DNA of 64,000 nucleotides from Saccharibacillus soli (GCA_002189105.1 NIOB01000002.1:310001-374000), one strand, 5' to 3'. Shown: positions 34,114 to 42,959, numbered from the stretch's first letter. Program-made: numbers and translations. Notes: generated by a model from the letters alone, not told the origin.

Positions 34114-35301
34114 TCACTCCTCCTTGTTCAAGGCCGTATCCCTTCCCTCATCATTTCCCTCAGGACGGTGGACAGAGATGTTGGGAATTCGCATCGTCAA
34201 CAAGGTGCCCCGGCCGCCCTGATCCACCTGGTCGCTGTCCGACAGCTCCAGACTGCCGTTGACGAATTCCAGTCGCTCCCGCATGCCGCGCAGTCCACTG
34301 CCGCTTGAACGACCTGGCACATGGGGCAGTCCATGTCCATTGTCTGCGACTCGGACGACCAGCTCACCGGGCAGAGGTTCGATCTCAATGCGGCAGGTCG
34401 TAGCCCCACTGTGTTTGACAATATTGGTGACTGCTTCCTTGAGGCACATGCTCACCACATTTTCATTTAACAGTGAAGTCCGGGTCTGGGAAGGGTCGCC
34501 AACCAGGGTAAAGTCGATCTCGGCCGCCTTCAGAATCTGCCGCAGTCGGTGAATCTCATCTTCGATATGCGTGCCTCTCATCTGTGTCACCAGCTCCCGA
34601 AGTTCCTTGAGCACAACGCGTGCGGTCTGCTGTACGTCACGGATCTCGTCTTCGGCTCTCTGCGGGTCTTTGGAGATTAGCTTGGCGGCCAGGTCACTCT
34701 TGAGTCCGATGAGCGCCAGCTTCTGTCCCAGTGTATCATGCAGGTCACGTGCAATCCGCTGCCGCTCCTCCATGACCACCAGCTCGGAGATCCGTTTGTT
34801 GGCGTCTTCGAGCTGCCCTTGCAGACTCTCGCTGCGGTTGCGGTTGTAAGTCGTAACCGGCAGCAGAATCACGGCGATGATCGTCAGCGCGACGAACGGC
34901 CACTGGGCAAGCATGAGCGGATCATGCCGCAGGAACCCCAGATAGACGGAAGCCAGGGCAGCGGTTAATTGAATGGAATACAGGGTGAAGAAGCCTTTCC
35001 AACTGCGAATATTCCCGACGAAATAGGCAAGAAATACAGCAAAATAAATATAGCCAAACATCAGCGCCATCGTAACGGTGAACACAAGCTGCATGATCGT
35101 CCAGAAATAAAATACCCGCCCTTTGGTCGCAAAGGCCAGCAGGTAACAGACGAAAAATCCAATGACCATGAAGATGCCAATCGCAGCATGGAACACGGTG
35201 GATGAACGGAAGATAAAATAAAACGGCAGAATGTAAAAGACAACCCAGACATAAGGATTCAGTCCGGTGCTGCGCTGGAAGATCTGATACCATTTTTGCA
35301 C
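34114..35301 (-). CDS. desK: DesK-type thermosensor histidine kinase
   Basis: 395 residues from a GTG at 35301 with AGGGAGG 10 bases upstream. This start places the phospho-His (ERQRIARDLHDTLGQKLALI) at residue 188, exactly as in B. subtilis DesK. In-frame ATGs at 35382 and 35433 would add an unusual hydrophilic extension. The membrane domain (about 16-150) has NPYVWVVFYILPFYF and YIYFAVFLAYFVGN, closely matching DesK, and a linker helix LEDANKRISELVVMEERQR. The HATPase is short, with EAVTNIVKHSGA and GSGLRGMRERLEF. It senses membrane thickening in the cold and controls DesR. Confidence 0.94.
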   Translation of the reverse strand: MQKWYQIFQRSTGLNPYVWVVFYILPFYFIFRSSTVFHAAIGIFMVIGFFVCYLLAFATKGRVFYFWTIMQLVFTVTMALMFGYIYFAVFLAYFVGNIRSWKGFFTLYSIQLTAALASVYLGFLRHDPLMLAQWPFVALTIIAVILLPVTTYNRNRSESLQGQLEDANKRISELVVMEERQRIARDLHDTLGQKLALIGLKSDLAAKLISKDPQRAEDEIRDVQQTARVVLKELRELVTQMRGTHIEDEIHRLRQILKAAEIDFTLVGDPSQTRTSLLNENVVSMCLKEAVTNIVKHSGATTCRIEIEPLPGELVVRVADNGHGLPHVPGRSSGSGLRGMRERLEFVNGSLELSDSDQVDQGGRGTLLTMRIPNISVHRPEGNDEGRDTALNKEE

Positions 35302-35447
35302 GATTGACTGACCTCCCTGAAGCCATGCCGACAGCAGCGAGGAGGGTTCCCTGTTGTGTGCTGCTTCGTTTGATGTGACCATTATAACCCGGTACCTCCT
35401 TTTTCCCCAAGCCCGATCCGCCTGCTGCTCCATCTCGAAAACAGACC

Positions 35448-35470
35448 AAAAACCCCTGAGCCGGCGGCTC
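35448..35470 (-). terminator. weak terminator-like hairpin between des and desK
   Basis: GAGCC / GGCTC with a 3-base loop, then AGGGGTTTTTGG on the minus strand. The short stem and gap before the U-run make this uncertain. Confidence 0.35.
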
Positions 35471-35491
35471 GTCTCTGCCCGAATGAGAGGT

Positions 35492-35547
35492 TTCGTTCAC
35501 CAGAATCCTGCACTGCCTAAGCAGGGAGGAAGCTTCAGGTGAGCGAA
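35492..35547 (-). promoter_or_regulatory. structured inverted repeat in the des-desK spacer
   Basis: Outer arms TTCGTTCACC / GGTGAGCGAA (9 of 10 pairs) and inner CCTGC / GCAGG, about 56 nt in all. It is not followed by a U-run. It could be an mRNA processing or stability element. Confidence 0.4.
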
Positions 35548-35687
35548 GTCAAACACGGGCAGGGGACAAACGGCCTGAACAGGGGGGCTTGTCAGGGTGA
35601 ATCAAATTCCAAATTTGGCGTAGGCCATGTACGAAATGAAAAGCATGTAATGATATAGCCTCAACCATTCAGTCTCAACGGGGGCGC

Positions 35688-36776
35688 TTAATCCTGATGT
35701 ATCAGCGGCTTCTTGTTCAGTTCGTTGGAGACCGCCGATACCGCACGCTGCGGCAGGTTGGTCTGACCTGCAATCGGACGACGATAGCCGGTGAAGGTCT
35801 TCGTTTGTTCATCCCACAGACGGAACTTCAGCGATTGCAGACTGGTAAGCAGCGTGATTGTGGTTGCTTTTTGCAGCGGAACCGAGGAATCATGCGCTTT
35901 TTCCAGATTGTAGTTCGGGATCTTGGGACTCAGATGGTGCACGTGGTGGAAGCCGATGTTGCCGGTCACCCACTGCAAAGGCTTGGGAAGCTTGTAATAC
36001 GAGCTGCCTTCTACGGCTGCCTGTACATAACTCCATTCCTCTTCGTGTTCAAAGTAAGAATCTTCAAACTGATGCTGCACATAGAATAACCAGATGCCGA
36101 GCAGACCGGATACGAACATGATCGGACCCTGTACCAGTACAAAGGCCTGCCAGCCGATCGCCCAGATCAGCGCTGCATATAGAGCGACAAGCAGCACATT
36201 GGTCAGATACGTATTGTAACGCTCCTGCTTTTTGGCTCCACGGCGGTTGAAACGGCTCTGGATCAGGAAGACCAGGATCGGGCCCAGACCGAACATAACG
36301 AGCGGGTTGCGGTACAGCCGATAAGCCACACGTTTCCAGAACGAAGCTTCGGCATATTCTTCGACGGTGAGCAGCCACATATCGCCTTCGCCGCGCTTGT
36401 CGAGGTTGCTGCTGGTCGCATGGTGACGGGTATGGCTGTATCTCCATTTGCGGTACGGCATCATCGTGATGACACCCGTAATCGTACCCACGATGTCGTT
36501 TGCTTTTTTATTGTTGAAAAAAGAACCGTGCGTGCAGTCGTGAAAAATGATGAACGTACGAATCACGAATCCAGCGGCGACGATCAGCAGCGGAAGTGCA
36601 AGCCAGAACGAAATCGACAGCAGCAGATAGCCGCCGACCCACAGCAGGGCCAGAGGGATGAGTGTATTCAGCAGCTGACGGACGCTGGCTTTGGAATCGG
36701 TCTTCTCATAGGGTTTCATATGCTTCTTTAGCTCCGCGATCGGATTCGCGGATGCAGGTTGGCGGATTGAATTCAT
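35688..36776 (-). CDS. des: membrane fatty acid (acyl-lipid) desaturase
   Basis: 362 residues, integral membrane di-iron desaturase. The His boxes are HDCTH (79-83), HTRHH (115-119) and HHVHH (about 280). Membrane helices flank them (LLWVGGYLLLSISFWLALPL; LLVALYAALIWAIGWQAFVL). B. subtilis Des is a delta-5 acyl-lipid desaturase made on cold shock; the same role is inferred from the adjacent desKR. GAGAGGAG stands about 10 bases before the ATG. The gene is preceded by a promoter with a weak -35 and palindromic upstream sites, as expected for DesR activation. Confidence 0.94.
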   Translation of the reverse strand: MNSIRQPASANPIAELKKHMKPYEKTDSKASVRQLLNTLIPLALLWVGGYLLLSISFWLALPLLIVAAGFVIRTFIIFHDCTHGSFFNNKKANDIVGTITGVITMMPYRKWRYSHTRHHATSSNLDKRGEGDMWLLTVEEYAEASFWKRVAYRLYRNPLVMFGLGPILVFLIQSRFNRRGAKKQERYNTYLTNVLLVALYAALIWAIGWQAFVLVQGPIMFVSGLLGIWLFYVQHQFEDSYFEHEEEWSYVQAAVEGSSYYKLPKPLQWVTGNIGFHHVHHLSPKIPNYNLEKAHDSSVPLQKATTITLLTSLQSLKFRLWDEQTKTFTGYRRPIAGQTNLPQRAVSAVSNELNKKPLIHQD

Positions 36777-36825
36777 GGATGTCAGGCTCCTCTCGCAGAC
36801 GCCGGGAAAGCGTTCTTATGCCCTA

Positions 36826-36891
36826 AGTATAGAGAGAAGGAGTCATGCCGCGTAGTCATAAACGTCAATAGACAGAGATGACAAATGTCAT
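36826..36891 (-). promoter_or_regulatory. des promoter with DesR-type operator
   Basis: Minus strand: -10 TATACT (36826-36831) with no recognisable -35. Upstream lie two GTCAT/ATGAC half-sites (36842-36846, 36855-36859) and a perfect palindrome ATGACAAATGTCAT (36878-36891). Taking the start point at about 36819, these cover about -22 to -72, close to the region DesR binds in B. subtilis (from memory). Confidence 0.65.
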
Positions 36892-36899
36892 ACTGCGAA

Positions 36900-36927
36900 T
36901 TGAGATCATTAAATTTGTGAATATACA
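36900..36927 (+). promoter_or_regulatory. candidate promoter of the SsuABC-like operon
   Basis: TTGAGA (36900-36905), 16-bp spacer, TATACA (36922-36927). It lies right beside the DesR-type palindrome of the divergent des gene. Confidence 0.45.
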
Positions 36928-37036
36928 AAACAGGGGCATAGGAGTACAATAGGGACGGTTAAATGAGATTGTGAAGGAATGAACAATCTAGGGTAGAGGG
37001 AATGAACTAGACCAAGAACAGGGGTTGGAGACAGAG

Positions 37037-38041
37037 ATGAATAACAATCGCAAGCCAAATGAACCACTTCGCGGGAAACGTCCTGCTGTATGGATGCTGC
37101 TGACCGCAGCGCTCGGCCTGACACTGGCAGGCTGCGGAGGAGCTTCGCAGCCCAATGCCTCCGCTCACTCGGACATATCTACCGGGGCGAAGACAGAGAC
37201 GCTGACGCTGGGACTGCTGCCTTCCATTGATGCCATTCCTTTTATCGTGGCGCATGAACAGGGATTTGACCAGAAGCAGGGCGTTGAACTGGACATCCAG
37301 ACGTTCAAGAGCGCCAAGGATCGTGACGTAGCGTTCCAGGCGGGCAAAGTGGAAGGTCTGAGTGCCGACCTTGTGGCGATCTCGATCTATAATCAAGCGG
37401 GCAAGGACGTCAAGATTACCAGCACGACTTTCGGTGAGTTTGATCTGCTGACCGGCAATCCGGAAGTGAAGAGTGCCGCCGATCTGAAGGGCAAGACCGT
37501 GATCCTGTCGAAAAATACGTCCACCGAATATACAATGGCCATGATGCTCAAGCAGGCCGGATTGACGGAAGACGACATCACCGTGACCGAAGTGCCGCAG
37601 ATTCCGACGCGTCTGGAGCTGCTCAAGAACAACAAGGCCGATGCAGCCGTACTTCCCGAGCCTTTCGTGACGATGGGGCGCGAAGCCGGTCTTCAGGTGC
37701 TGGGTTCGACGCACACAGCGAAGGTCAATCCGTTTGTGCTGGCCTTCCCGCAGAGCGTCATTGATGCCAAGGCAGACAGCATCCACAAGATGTATGCCGC
37801 GTATGATGAGGCGGTCGAATATATGAAGAATCATGACCAGAAGGATTATATCGACCTGATTATCAAGGAAGTCGGCTATCCGGAGACGCTCAAGGATCAG
37901 ATCGACGTACCGGATTATATCCCGGCCAACCAGGCCGATCCGGCGCAGGTGGATAACGCGCTCAATTGGGCGCGGGAGAAAGGGTTGTTGAGCAAAGATC
38001 TGAAAGCATCGGACGTGATGTCGGATGTTCAATTTAAATAA
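37037..38041 (+). CDS. SsuA/TauA/ThiY-type ABC substrate-binding lipoprotein
   Basis: 334 residues from ATG 37037 (GGAG 7 bases upstream; a TTG at 37025 is also in frame). Lipobox LAGC follows LLTAALGLT. The binding domain (LTLGLLPSIDAIPFIVAHEQ, GKVEGLSADLVA, KGKTVILSKNTSTEYTM, ADAAVLPEPFVTMG) is of the NMT1/SsuA class used for nitrate, sulfonate, taurine or pyrimidine precursors. There is no riboswitch or sulfur gene nearby, so the substrate is open. It heads a three-gene operon. Confidence 0.88.
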   Translation: MNNNRKPNEPLRGKRPAVWMLLTAALGLTLAGCGGASQPNASAHSDISTGAKTETLTLGLLPSIDAIPFIVAHEQGFDQKQGVELDIQTFKSAKDRDVAFQAGKVEGLSADLVAISIYNQAGKDVKITSTTFGEFDLLTGNPEVKSAADLKGKTVILSKNTSTEYTMAMMLKQAGLTEDDITVTEVPQIPTRLELLKNNKADAAVLPEPFVTMGREAGLQVLGSTHTAKVNPFVLAFPQSVIDAKADSIHKMYAAYDEAVEYMKNHDQKDYIDLIIKEVGYPETLKDQIDVPDYIPANQADPAQVDNALNWAREKGLLSKDLKASDVMSDVQFK

Positions 38042-38048
38042 GGCCGGA

Positions 38049-38936
38049 ATGTCGAAAAAGCGACTCCAGGAGACGGGAGCAGTTTCCGCGCTTTCGGCGC
38101 CGAGTCCCGCGAAGCCTTCCGCTGGAGCCGGTTCCGGGCGAGGGCTGACGGCCCGCGGCCTGGTTGTCGATTACGGCAGCGGGCCGGTGCTCGGGCCGCT
38201 GGATCTGGATCTGCCCGAGCACGGCATCTATACCGTGCTGGGCCCTTCCGGCAGCGGCAAGTCCACGCTGCTGCGCACCGCCGCAGGGCTTGTGCCCGGC
38301 TTCGGCGGCCATCTCGCCTATGGCGGCCGCCCGCTCGGCGGGCGGGACGCCGCTGCTGCCGGCGTACGGGTCGGCTTCGTGCCGCAGAATTACGGCCTGC
38401 TGCCGTGGCACACGGCGCTTGCGAACGTGAGGAACGCGCTCAAGATCGCGCGTCCGCAGGAGCCTCGCGCCCAGCGCGAACAAGCCGCGCTTCGCTGGCT
38501 CGCCCTGACCGGACTCGCCGGGCTGGAAGGGCGCTACCCGCGTGCGCTGAGCGGCGGGCAGCAGCAGCGTGTAGCCATCGCCCGCGCCTTCGCCGTGCGG
38601 CCGGATCTGCTCTTGCTGGATGAGCCGTTCTCCGCGCTGGATGCGGTCACGCGCGAAGGCTTGCAGAGCCTGCTGCTGGAGAGCTGGCGCAGGCAGCCCT
38701 CGACCATGCTGTTCGTCACGCATGACGTCGAAGAAGCCGTGCTGCTGGGCCGGCAGATTATCATGCTGACGGGAAGAGGCAGCATGCCGTCTTCAGAGGC
38801 GGCCTCTTCTTCTGCGGGCGTTCGGTTGATCGACAACGAGGCTGTTTTTTCACAGGAAGATCGTAACAAACGCGAGAGTGAAGCGTTCTATGAACAGGTC
38901 AGACAGATTCGACATTTAATGCGGGAAGGCTGGTGA
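38049..38936 (+). CDS. SsuB/TauB-type ABC transporter ATPase
   Basis: 295 residues from ATG 38049 (AAGG 5 bases upstream); an in-frame ATG at 38025 overlaps the preceding gene. About 30 low-complexity residues precede the ABC domain: Walker A GPSGSGKST, Q-loop FVPQNYGLLPWHT, signature LSGGQQQR, Walker B LLLLDEPFSALDA, His switch FVTHDVEEA. The LLPWHT Q-loop context is typical of nitrate/sulfonate importers. Local G+C is among the highest in the window. Confidence 0.93.
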   Translation: MSKKRLQETGAVSALSAPSPAKPSAGAGSGRGLTARGLVVDYGSGPVLGPLDLDLPEHGIYTVLGPSGSGKSTLLRTAAGLVPGFGGHLAYGGRPLGGRDAAAAGVRVGFVPQNYGLLPWHTALANVRNALKIARPQEPRAQREQAALRWLALTGLAGLEGRYPRALSGGQQQRVAIARAFAVRPDLLLLDEPFSALDAVTREGLQSLLLESWRRQPSTMLFVTHDVEEAVLLGRQIIMLTGRGSMPSSEAASSSAGVRLIDNEAVFSQEDRNKRESEAFYEQVRQIRHLMREGW

Positions 38937-38943
38937 GCAGAAC

Positions 38944-39786
38944 GTGAAGAAGAATGCGGCCCATTCCAGTCGGGAATTAGGTGTGCAGTCTGCGCAGAAG
39001 CCCATGAGATCGGCGGTGGGGAGCCATTCCTCGACGAGAACCGGTTTCCGGGGGACGGTTCTGCGGCTGCTGGGCGTATTTGCCGTGCTGCATGTATTGT
39101 GGGCACTGCTGGCCGCTGCGCTCCAACGCGATATTTTGCCTTCGCCATGGGTCGTCTATCCGGCGTTGATACACTTGGATGGTGCGGAGATGCTGACTCA
39201 TGTAGGCGCCAGCCTGATTCGGGTCTGCGCAGGCATTGGACTGGCGCTTGCCGTCGGCCTGCTGCTTGGGCTGCTCATGGGACGTTCACCGCGCTGGAAC
39301 CGACTGCTCGACCCGGTGGTCTATCTGACGTATCCAGTTCCCAAGATTGCGCTGCTTCCGGTCGCCATGCTGTTTCTGGGGCTGGGCGAAGCCTCGAAGA
39401 TCGTTATGATTGCGCTGATTCTGGTCTTTCAGGTCATTATCTCGGTGCGTGATGCGGTCAAGGCCATTCCGATCGATACCTATGATGTATTGACCAGCCT
39501 GGGAGCCAAGCGTATGGCGAAGTTCACCCAGATTACGCTGCCCGGCGCTCTGTCCGCGATTCTGAGCACACTGCGGATCTCGCTGGGCACGGCGTTCTCC
39601 GTTTTGTTTTTCACGGAAATTTACGGCACGGAGCATGGAATGGGTTACTTCATTATGGATGCGTGGCTGCGGCTGGATTATCCTGGCATGTACGCGGGGA
39701 TTCTGCTGTTCAGCGGCGTAGGTTTCCTGCTGTTTGTGCTGGTCGATCTGCTGGAGTATCGGTTTATGAGATGGCGGGCGTATTGA
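38944..39786 (+). CDS. SsuC/TauC-type ABC transporter permease
   Basis: 280 residues from GTG 38944. After about 35 polar residues come membrane helices (GVFAVLHVLWALLAAALQ, VCAGIGLALAVGLLLGLLMG, KIALLPVAMLFLGLGEASKI) and the coupling loop SLGAKRMAKFTQITLPGALS, typical of the sulfonate/taurine permease family. It completes a minimal importer with the two genes before it. Confidence 0.92.
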   Translation: MKKNAAHSSRELGVQSAQKPMRSAVGSHSSTRTGFRGTVLRLLGVFAVLHVLWALLAAALQRDILPSPWVVYPALIHLDGAEMLTHVGASLIRVCAGIGLALAVGLLLGLLMGRSPRWNRLLDPVVYLTYPVPKIALLPVAMLFLGLGEASKIVMIALILVFQVIISVRDAVKAIPIDTYDVLTSLGAKRMAKFTQITLPGALSAILSTLRISLGTAFSVLFFTEIYGTEHGMGYFIMDAWLRLDYPGMYAGILLFSGVGFLLFVLVDLLEYRFMRWRAY

Positions 39787-39888
39787 AAAACAAACCGAAG
39801 GCGTTAGAATGAAGCGCGGCGAATGATTACAGGATGTGGCAATCGACGCGCGATTTCTTCGGCGGTTGCCATTTTCGGGAGGCATAGA

Positions 39889-40620
39889 ATGAACGGGAAT
39901 CGGGAACTTCTGGTCGTCGATGACGACCTGGATATTTTGGACGTAACTCGAACGTATCTGGAGCTGGAAGGCTATACCGTACATACGGCTGCGGACGGAA
40001 GACAGGCGCTGGAGTTGTGGGGCAAACATAAGGTATCTCTGGTGGTATTGGATATCATGATGCCTGAACGTGACGGTCTGGACGTATGCCGCGCGATTAG
40101 GGAAAGCTCCAATGTACCCATTCTGTTTTTAAGCGCAAAAGCCGGCGAAGCGGACAAAGTAATCGGTCTGCGCACCGGAGCAGACGATTATGTTGTCAAA
40201 CCGTTCAACTTGTCGGAGCTGTCGGCTCGGGTTGAATCTCTGCTGCGCCGATACCATCTTCTGGGCGCAGCCGGTTCCGCATGGGCATCGGAGGCTGCGT
40301 CGGCCGGACACGGCGAGCTGCGGGTTGGTCGGCTTTTGATCGATCCGGCGGCGCGAGGCGTTGTTTTGGAAGGCCAGGAAATTCGATTGACGCGAACCGA
40401 ATATGATCTTCTTCTACTGCTGGTGAAGAATCGGGGCCAAGTCTTTACGCCGGAGCAGATGTATAGGCGTATACGCGGCGAAGAGGCTTTTGAAGGAGGT
40501 GTGTCGGCGATCATGGTGCATATCGCAAGGCTGCGGGAGAAGATCGGCGACGGAGATCGGCAGAGCCGTTTGATCCAAAACGTGTGGGGAGTGGGGTACA
40601 AGATTGAAAAAGAAAGGTAA
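39889..40620 (+). CDS. OmpR/VanR-type response regulator
   Basis: 243 residues from ATG 39889 (GGGAGG 6 bases upstream). Receiver: VVDDDLDILDVT, phospho-Asp in VVLDIMMPERDG, Thr/Ser in LFLSAKAGE, Lys in YVVKPFN. C-terminal winged helix (LRVGRLLIDPAARGVVLEGQ ... LTRTEYDLLLLLVKNRGQVF ... VWGVGYKIEKER). It resembles VanR/ResD regulators. The next gene is its kinase, overlapping by 17 bases. A direct-repeat operator candidate stands before the M23 peptidase gene downstream. Confidence 0.93.
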   Translation: MNGNRELLVVDDDLDILDVTRTYLELEGYTVHTAADGRQALELWGKHKVSLVVLDIMMPERDGLDVCRAIRESSNVPILFLSAKAGEADKVIGLRTGADDYVVKPFNLSELSARVESLLRRYHLLGAAGSAWASEAASAGHGELRVGRLLIDPAARGVVLEGQEIRLTRTEYDLLLLLVKNRGQVFTPEQMYRRIRGEEAFEGGVSAIMVHIARLREKIGDGDRQSRLIQNVWGVGYKIEKER

Positions 40621-41758
40621 GCTTCCGGGTATTCGGGCCAAATTCTACGTGGCAATCGCGCTGGGAATGGTATTGGCCGGATTATCGATCGCGGCTGTAC
40701 AGTCGGCGCTGCCCTTTCTGTCCGGCTCCGCCCGGGAACAGGTAGCCCATTGGGAAGAGGAGTACGCCTGGGTTTATTTTTTTGCTTTTGCGCTGCTGGC
40801 CCTGTCTTTTGCCTCCTTGTTCACGCGCAAACTGATTCGGCGGATCGAGAGAATGGGTGAAACGGCGGAAGCGATCGGCCGCGGCGACCTGACGCGCCGA
40901 ACCGGCGAGCGAAGCGGCGACGAGCTGGGCAGGCTGGCTCAACATATCGATGAGATGGCAGGCCGCTTGGAAGTTTCCGGCGAGCGCGAGCGGCAGGCCG
41001 AAGCCGAGAAAGATGCGCTGATCGCTGCGCTGTCGCACGATATGCGCACGCCGCTATCCTCGCTGTCGGGCTATCTGGAACTGGCTGAACTTCGGCTAAG
41101 GCCGCTGCGCCTGGGCGAAGAAGCGTATTCCGGCCTTCGCAGCAGCGCCAACGCGCCGGAGACGTCGATCGGCGAAGCGCTGCGCTGCATCGAATCGGCC
41201 CGGCGCAAGACTGGGGAGCTGAAAAACCATGCGGAGCAGCTGTTGGATTATACGCTGCTTGGAAAAGGCGAAGAACGGAACAACTTTGTCTCATTCGAGC
41301 TGGAGATGCTGCTCGGACAGGTGCTGGCCGATTTTCTGCCCGAATTGCAGAGCGTCGGCATGCGTTTGGAGCGGCATGCGCCTGTCGAAGCTGCCGGAGC
41401 AAAAGTGCGCGGCAATCCGGCCCTGCTGGCTCGGATGCTGGGCAATCTGATCGAAAACGCGATCCGTTACGGAAGCGCGGGAGGGCTGCTTGTGGTTCGC
41501 GTCGGCCTCAAAAAGAATGAAATTATGATCGAAATTGCCAATCAAGGGGAACCGATCGCGGCAGAAGATCTGCCTCGCGTATTCGAGCGCCTGTACACCG
41601 GAGAGCGGTCACGCAGTGTTTCCACGGGAAGCCGCGGGCTTGGTCTCGCCATCGTGCGGGAGATCGCCCTTCTGCACGGCGGCCGAACCGAAGTTCGCAG
41701 CAGCACGCATGAGACCTGCTTTACCATCCTGCTTCCTCAAGACTTGTCCCAAGCTTAA
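40604..41758 (+). CDS. VanS-like sensor histidine kinase
   Basis: 384 residues from a TTG at 40604, with GGAGTGGGG upstream inside the regulator gene. Two membrane helices (FYVAIALGMVLAGLSIAAVQ; WVYFFAFALLALSFASLFT) enclose a very short external loop of about 20 residues, so the signal is probably sensed within the membrane. Then HAMP (RIERMGETAEAIGRGDLTRR), HisKA with SHDMRTPLSSLSG and HATPase with NLIENAIRYG and GSRGLGLAIVREIA. The pairing with an M23 peptidase points to cell-envelope stress. Confidence 0.92.
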   Translation: MKKKGKLPGIRAKFYVAIALGMVLAGLSIAAVQSALPFLSGSAREQVAHWEEEYAWVYFFAFALLALSFASLFTRKLIRRIERMGETAEAIGRGDLTRRTGERSGDELGRLAQHIDEMAGRLEVSGERERQAEAEKDALIAALSHDMRTPLSSLSGYLELAELRLRPLRLGEEAYSGLRSSANAPETSIGEALRCIESARRKTGELKNHAEQLLDYTLLGKGEERNNFVSFELEMLLGQVLADFLPELQSVGMRLERHAPVEAAGAKVRGNPALLARMLGNLIENAIRYGSAGGLLVVRVGLKKNEIMIEIANQGEPIAAEDLPRVFERLYTGERSRSVSTGSRGLGLAIVREIALLHGGRTEVRSSTHETCFTILLPQDLSQA

Positions 41759-41765
41759 TAAAGTC

Positions 41766-41809
41766 GTAAGTTTTTCGTCGCCGAATTTGTAAGCTTTCCC
41801 GTCTACAAT
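41766..41809 (+). promoter_or_regulatory. direct-repeat operator and -10 before the M23 gene
   Basis: GTAAGTTTTTCGTC (41766-41779) and GTAAGCTTTCCCGTC (41789-41803) repeat with a 23-bp step, directly before TACAAT (41804-41809). Direct repeats are the usual target of OmpR-type regulators, and the pair encoded just upstream is the obvious candidate. Confidence 0.5.
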
Positions 41810-41837
41810 CAAGCATGAGGAAGACGGGAGGACGACA

Positions 41838-42878
41838 ATGAAGCGGAAGATGAATCAAAGAATAGGTGCAGCCGCTTTCTGCATGGCGTTATGGCTGCTG
41901 CCGGCCGTATTATGGATAATCGTGTATACGTGGAGAGGCGTTCCGAGTGTGCTCGCCTGGTGGCTGATTCAGGCCTACAGCCTGATCGCCGTCTTGATAA
42001 CCTCGATTTTGCTGGTCATCGGAGCCGTGAAGCTTGTATCGCAGATTCTGCGCAGCAGCAAACCTGACAGGAGGCGCCCCGCGCGACAGGCCCGCAAAGC
42101 GGAACAGAATGCCGGCATGAAGGCAGGAGAGAAAAGGGGGCGGAGCTTCCGATCGCCGCTGCGCGTGCTGCTAATCGCCGGAGCGCTAGCGGGCGCCTGG
42201 CCGGCGCTGTGGTTCGCTGGAGTCGGACAGATGGCTTATCCAGCCGATGCGTCAAAAACTTCTCCCTCCGTTACGATCGTGTCTCCTTTTGCAGAAGAAA
42301 CGATTGTCGGGTGGGGAGGGGATGAGCTGCGAGGGAACTATCACGTCGTCGCTCCGAACGAACGCTGGGCTTACGATTTACTGGCTGTCCCTGCCGGAGT
42401 AGGAAGCACGCGGCTTGAGGATTACGGGATCTATGGAAAGGCAGTTTTCGCGCCTGCAGCGGGAACAATCGTGGAAGCGAAGGACGGGGAAGCGGATCAT
42501 GCGCCGGGCGAATCAGAATCGGAAACGCTGGCCGGCAACCATATCTATCTCCGCCTCGACGAAACGGGAACCTATCTTGTTTTGGCGCATCTGATGAGGG
42601 GATCGGTAACTGTTGAAGCGGGGCAGCATGTGGAGGTCGGCACGCCGCTGGGTCGGGTCGGCAACTCGGGCAGCTCCAGTGAGCCGCATCTGCACCTGCA
42701 CCATCAGAGACAGAATCCGGCGGAGACGAACCTGTTCGTGTCGGAAGGCCTGCCGCTGTACTTCAAAGGCCTATCCGGTGCTTTCATGCCGACTGGCGGA
42801 GTGGAAGTTCAAGGCGGCCGAGACGTTCCAACCGGGGAGAAGCTTGTGCCTCAGTCCAGGTTGTTTTCCACTCCCTGA
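41838..42878 (+). CDS. membrane-anchored M23 family metallopeptidase
   Basis: 346 residues. Two N-terminal membrane helices (WLLPAVLWIIVYTW; YSLIAVLITSILLVIGAV), a basic loop, a third helix (VLLIAGALAGAWPALWFAG), then an external LytM/M23 domain: ERWAYDLL (metal-site Asp), GKAVFAPAAGTIVEA, YLVLAHLMRGSVTV, GRVGNSGSSSEPHLHLHHQ (HxH). The first metal ligand is not in the standard HxxxD form, so either a variant ligand set or a non-catalytic domain is possible. M23 enzymes cut peptidoglycan cross-bridges. The start follows GGGAGGACGAC. Likely regulated by the upstream two-component pair. Confidence 0.85.
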   Translation: MKRKMNQRIGAAAFCMALWLLPAVLWIIVYTWRGVPSVLAWWLIQAYSLIAVLITSILLVIGAVKLVSQILRSSKPDRRRPARQARKAEQNAGMKAGEKRGRSFRSPLRVLLIAGALAGAWPALWFAGVGQMAYPADASKTSPSVTIVSPFAEETIVGWGGDELRGNYHVVAPNERWAYDLLAVPAGVGSTRLEDYGIYGKAVFAPAAGTIVEAKDGEADHAPGESESETLAGNHIYLRLDETGTYLVLAHLMRGSVTVEAGQHVEVGTPLGRVGNSGSSSEPHLHLHHQRQNPAETNLFVSEGLPLYFKGLSGAFMPTGGVEVQGGRDVPTGEKLVPQSRLFSTP

Positions 42879-42959
42879 TCGCGTTTCGGGAAAGAGCGCC
42901 TAGGACAAACAGAAGAGTGTATAATGAAACGGTAGCTTAACTGCGAAAGGGCGTTTAGG

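Larger units (their letters stand above)
35302..35687. other. gap between des and desK
   Basis: 386 bp without a gene on the start I chose for desK. It holds a structured inverted repeat (35492-35547), a weak terminator-like hairpin (35448-35470) and a TATAAT (35386-35391, minus) with TTGGGG 18 bases upstream that could be a desK promoter. Confidence 0.5.

Noticed and set aside
36928-37036. TPP or other riboswitch before the SsuA/ThiY-like gene
   Set aside because: The roughly 110-base leader lacks the conserved TPP core and is too short for a clear aptamer plus expression platform.
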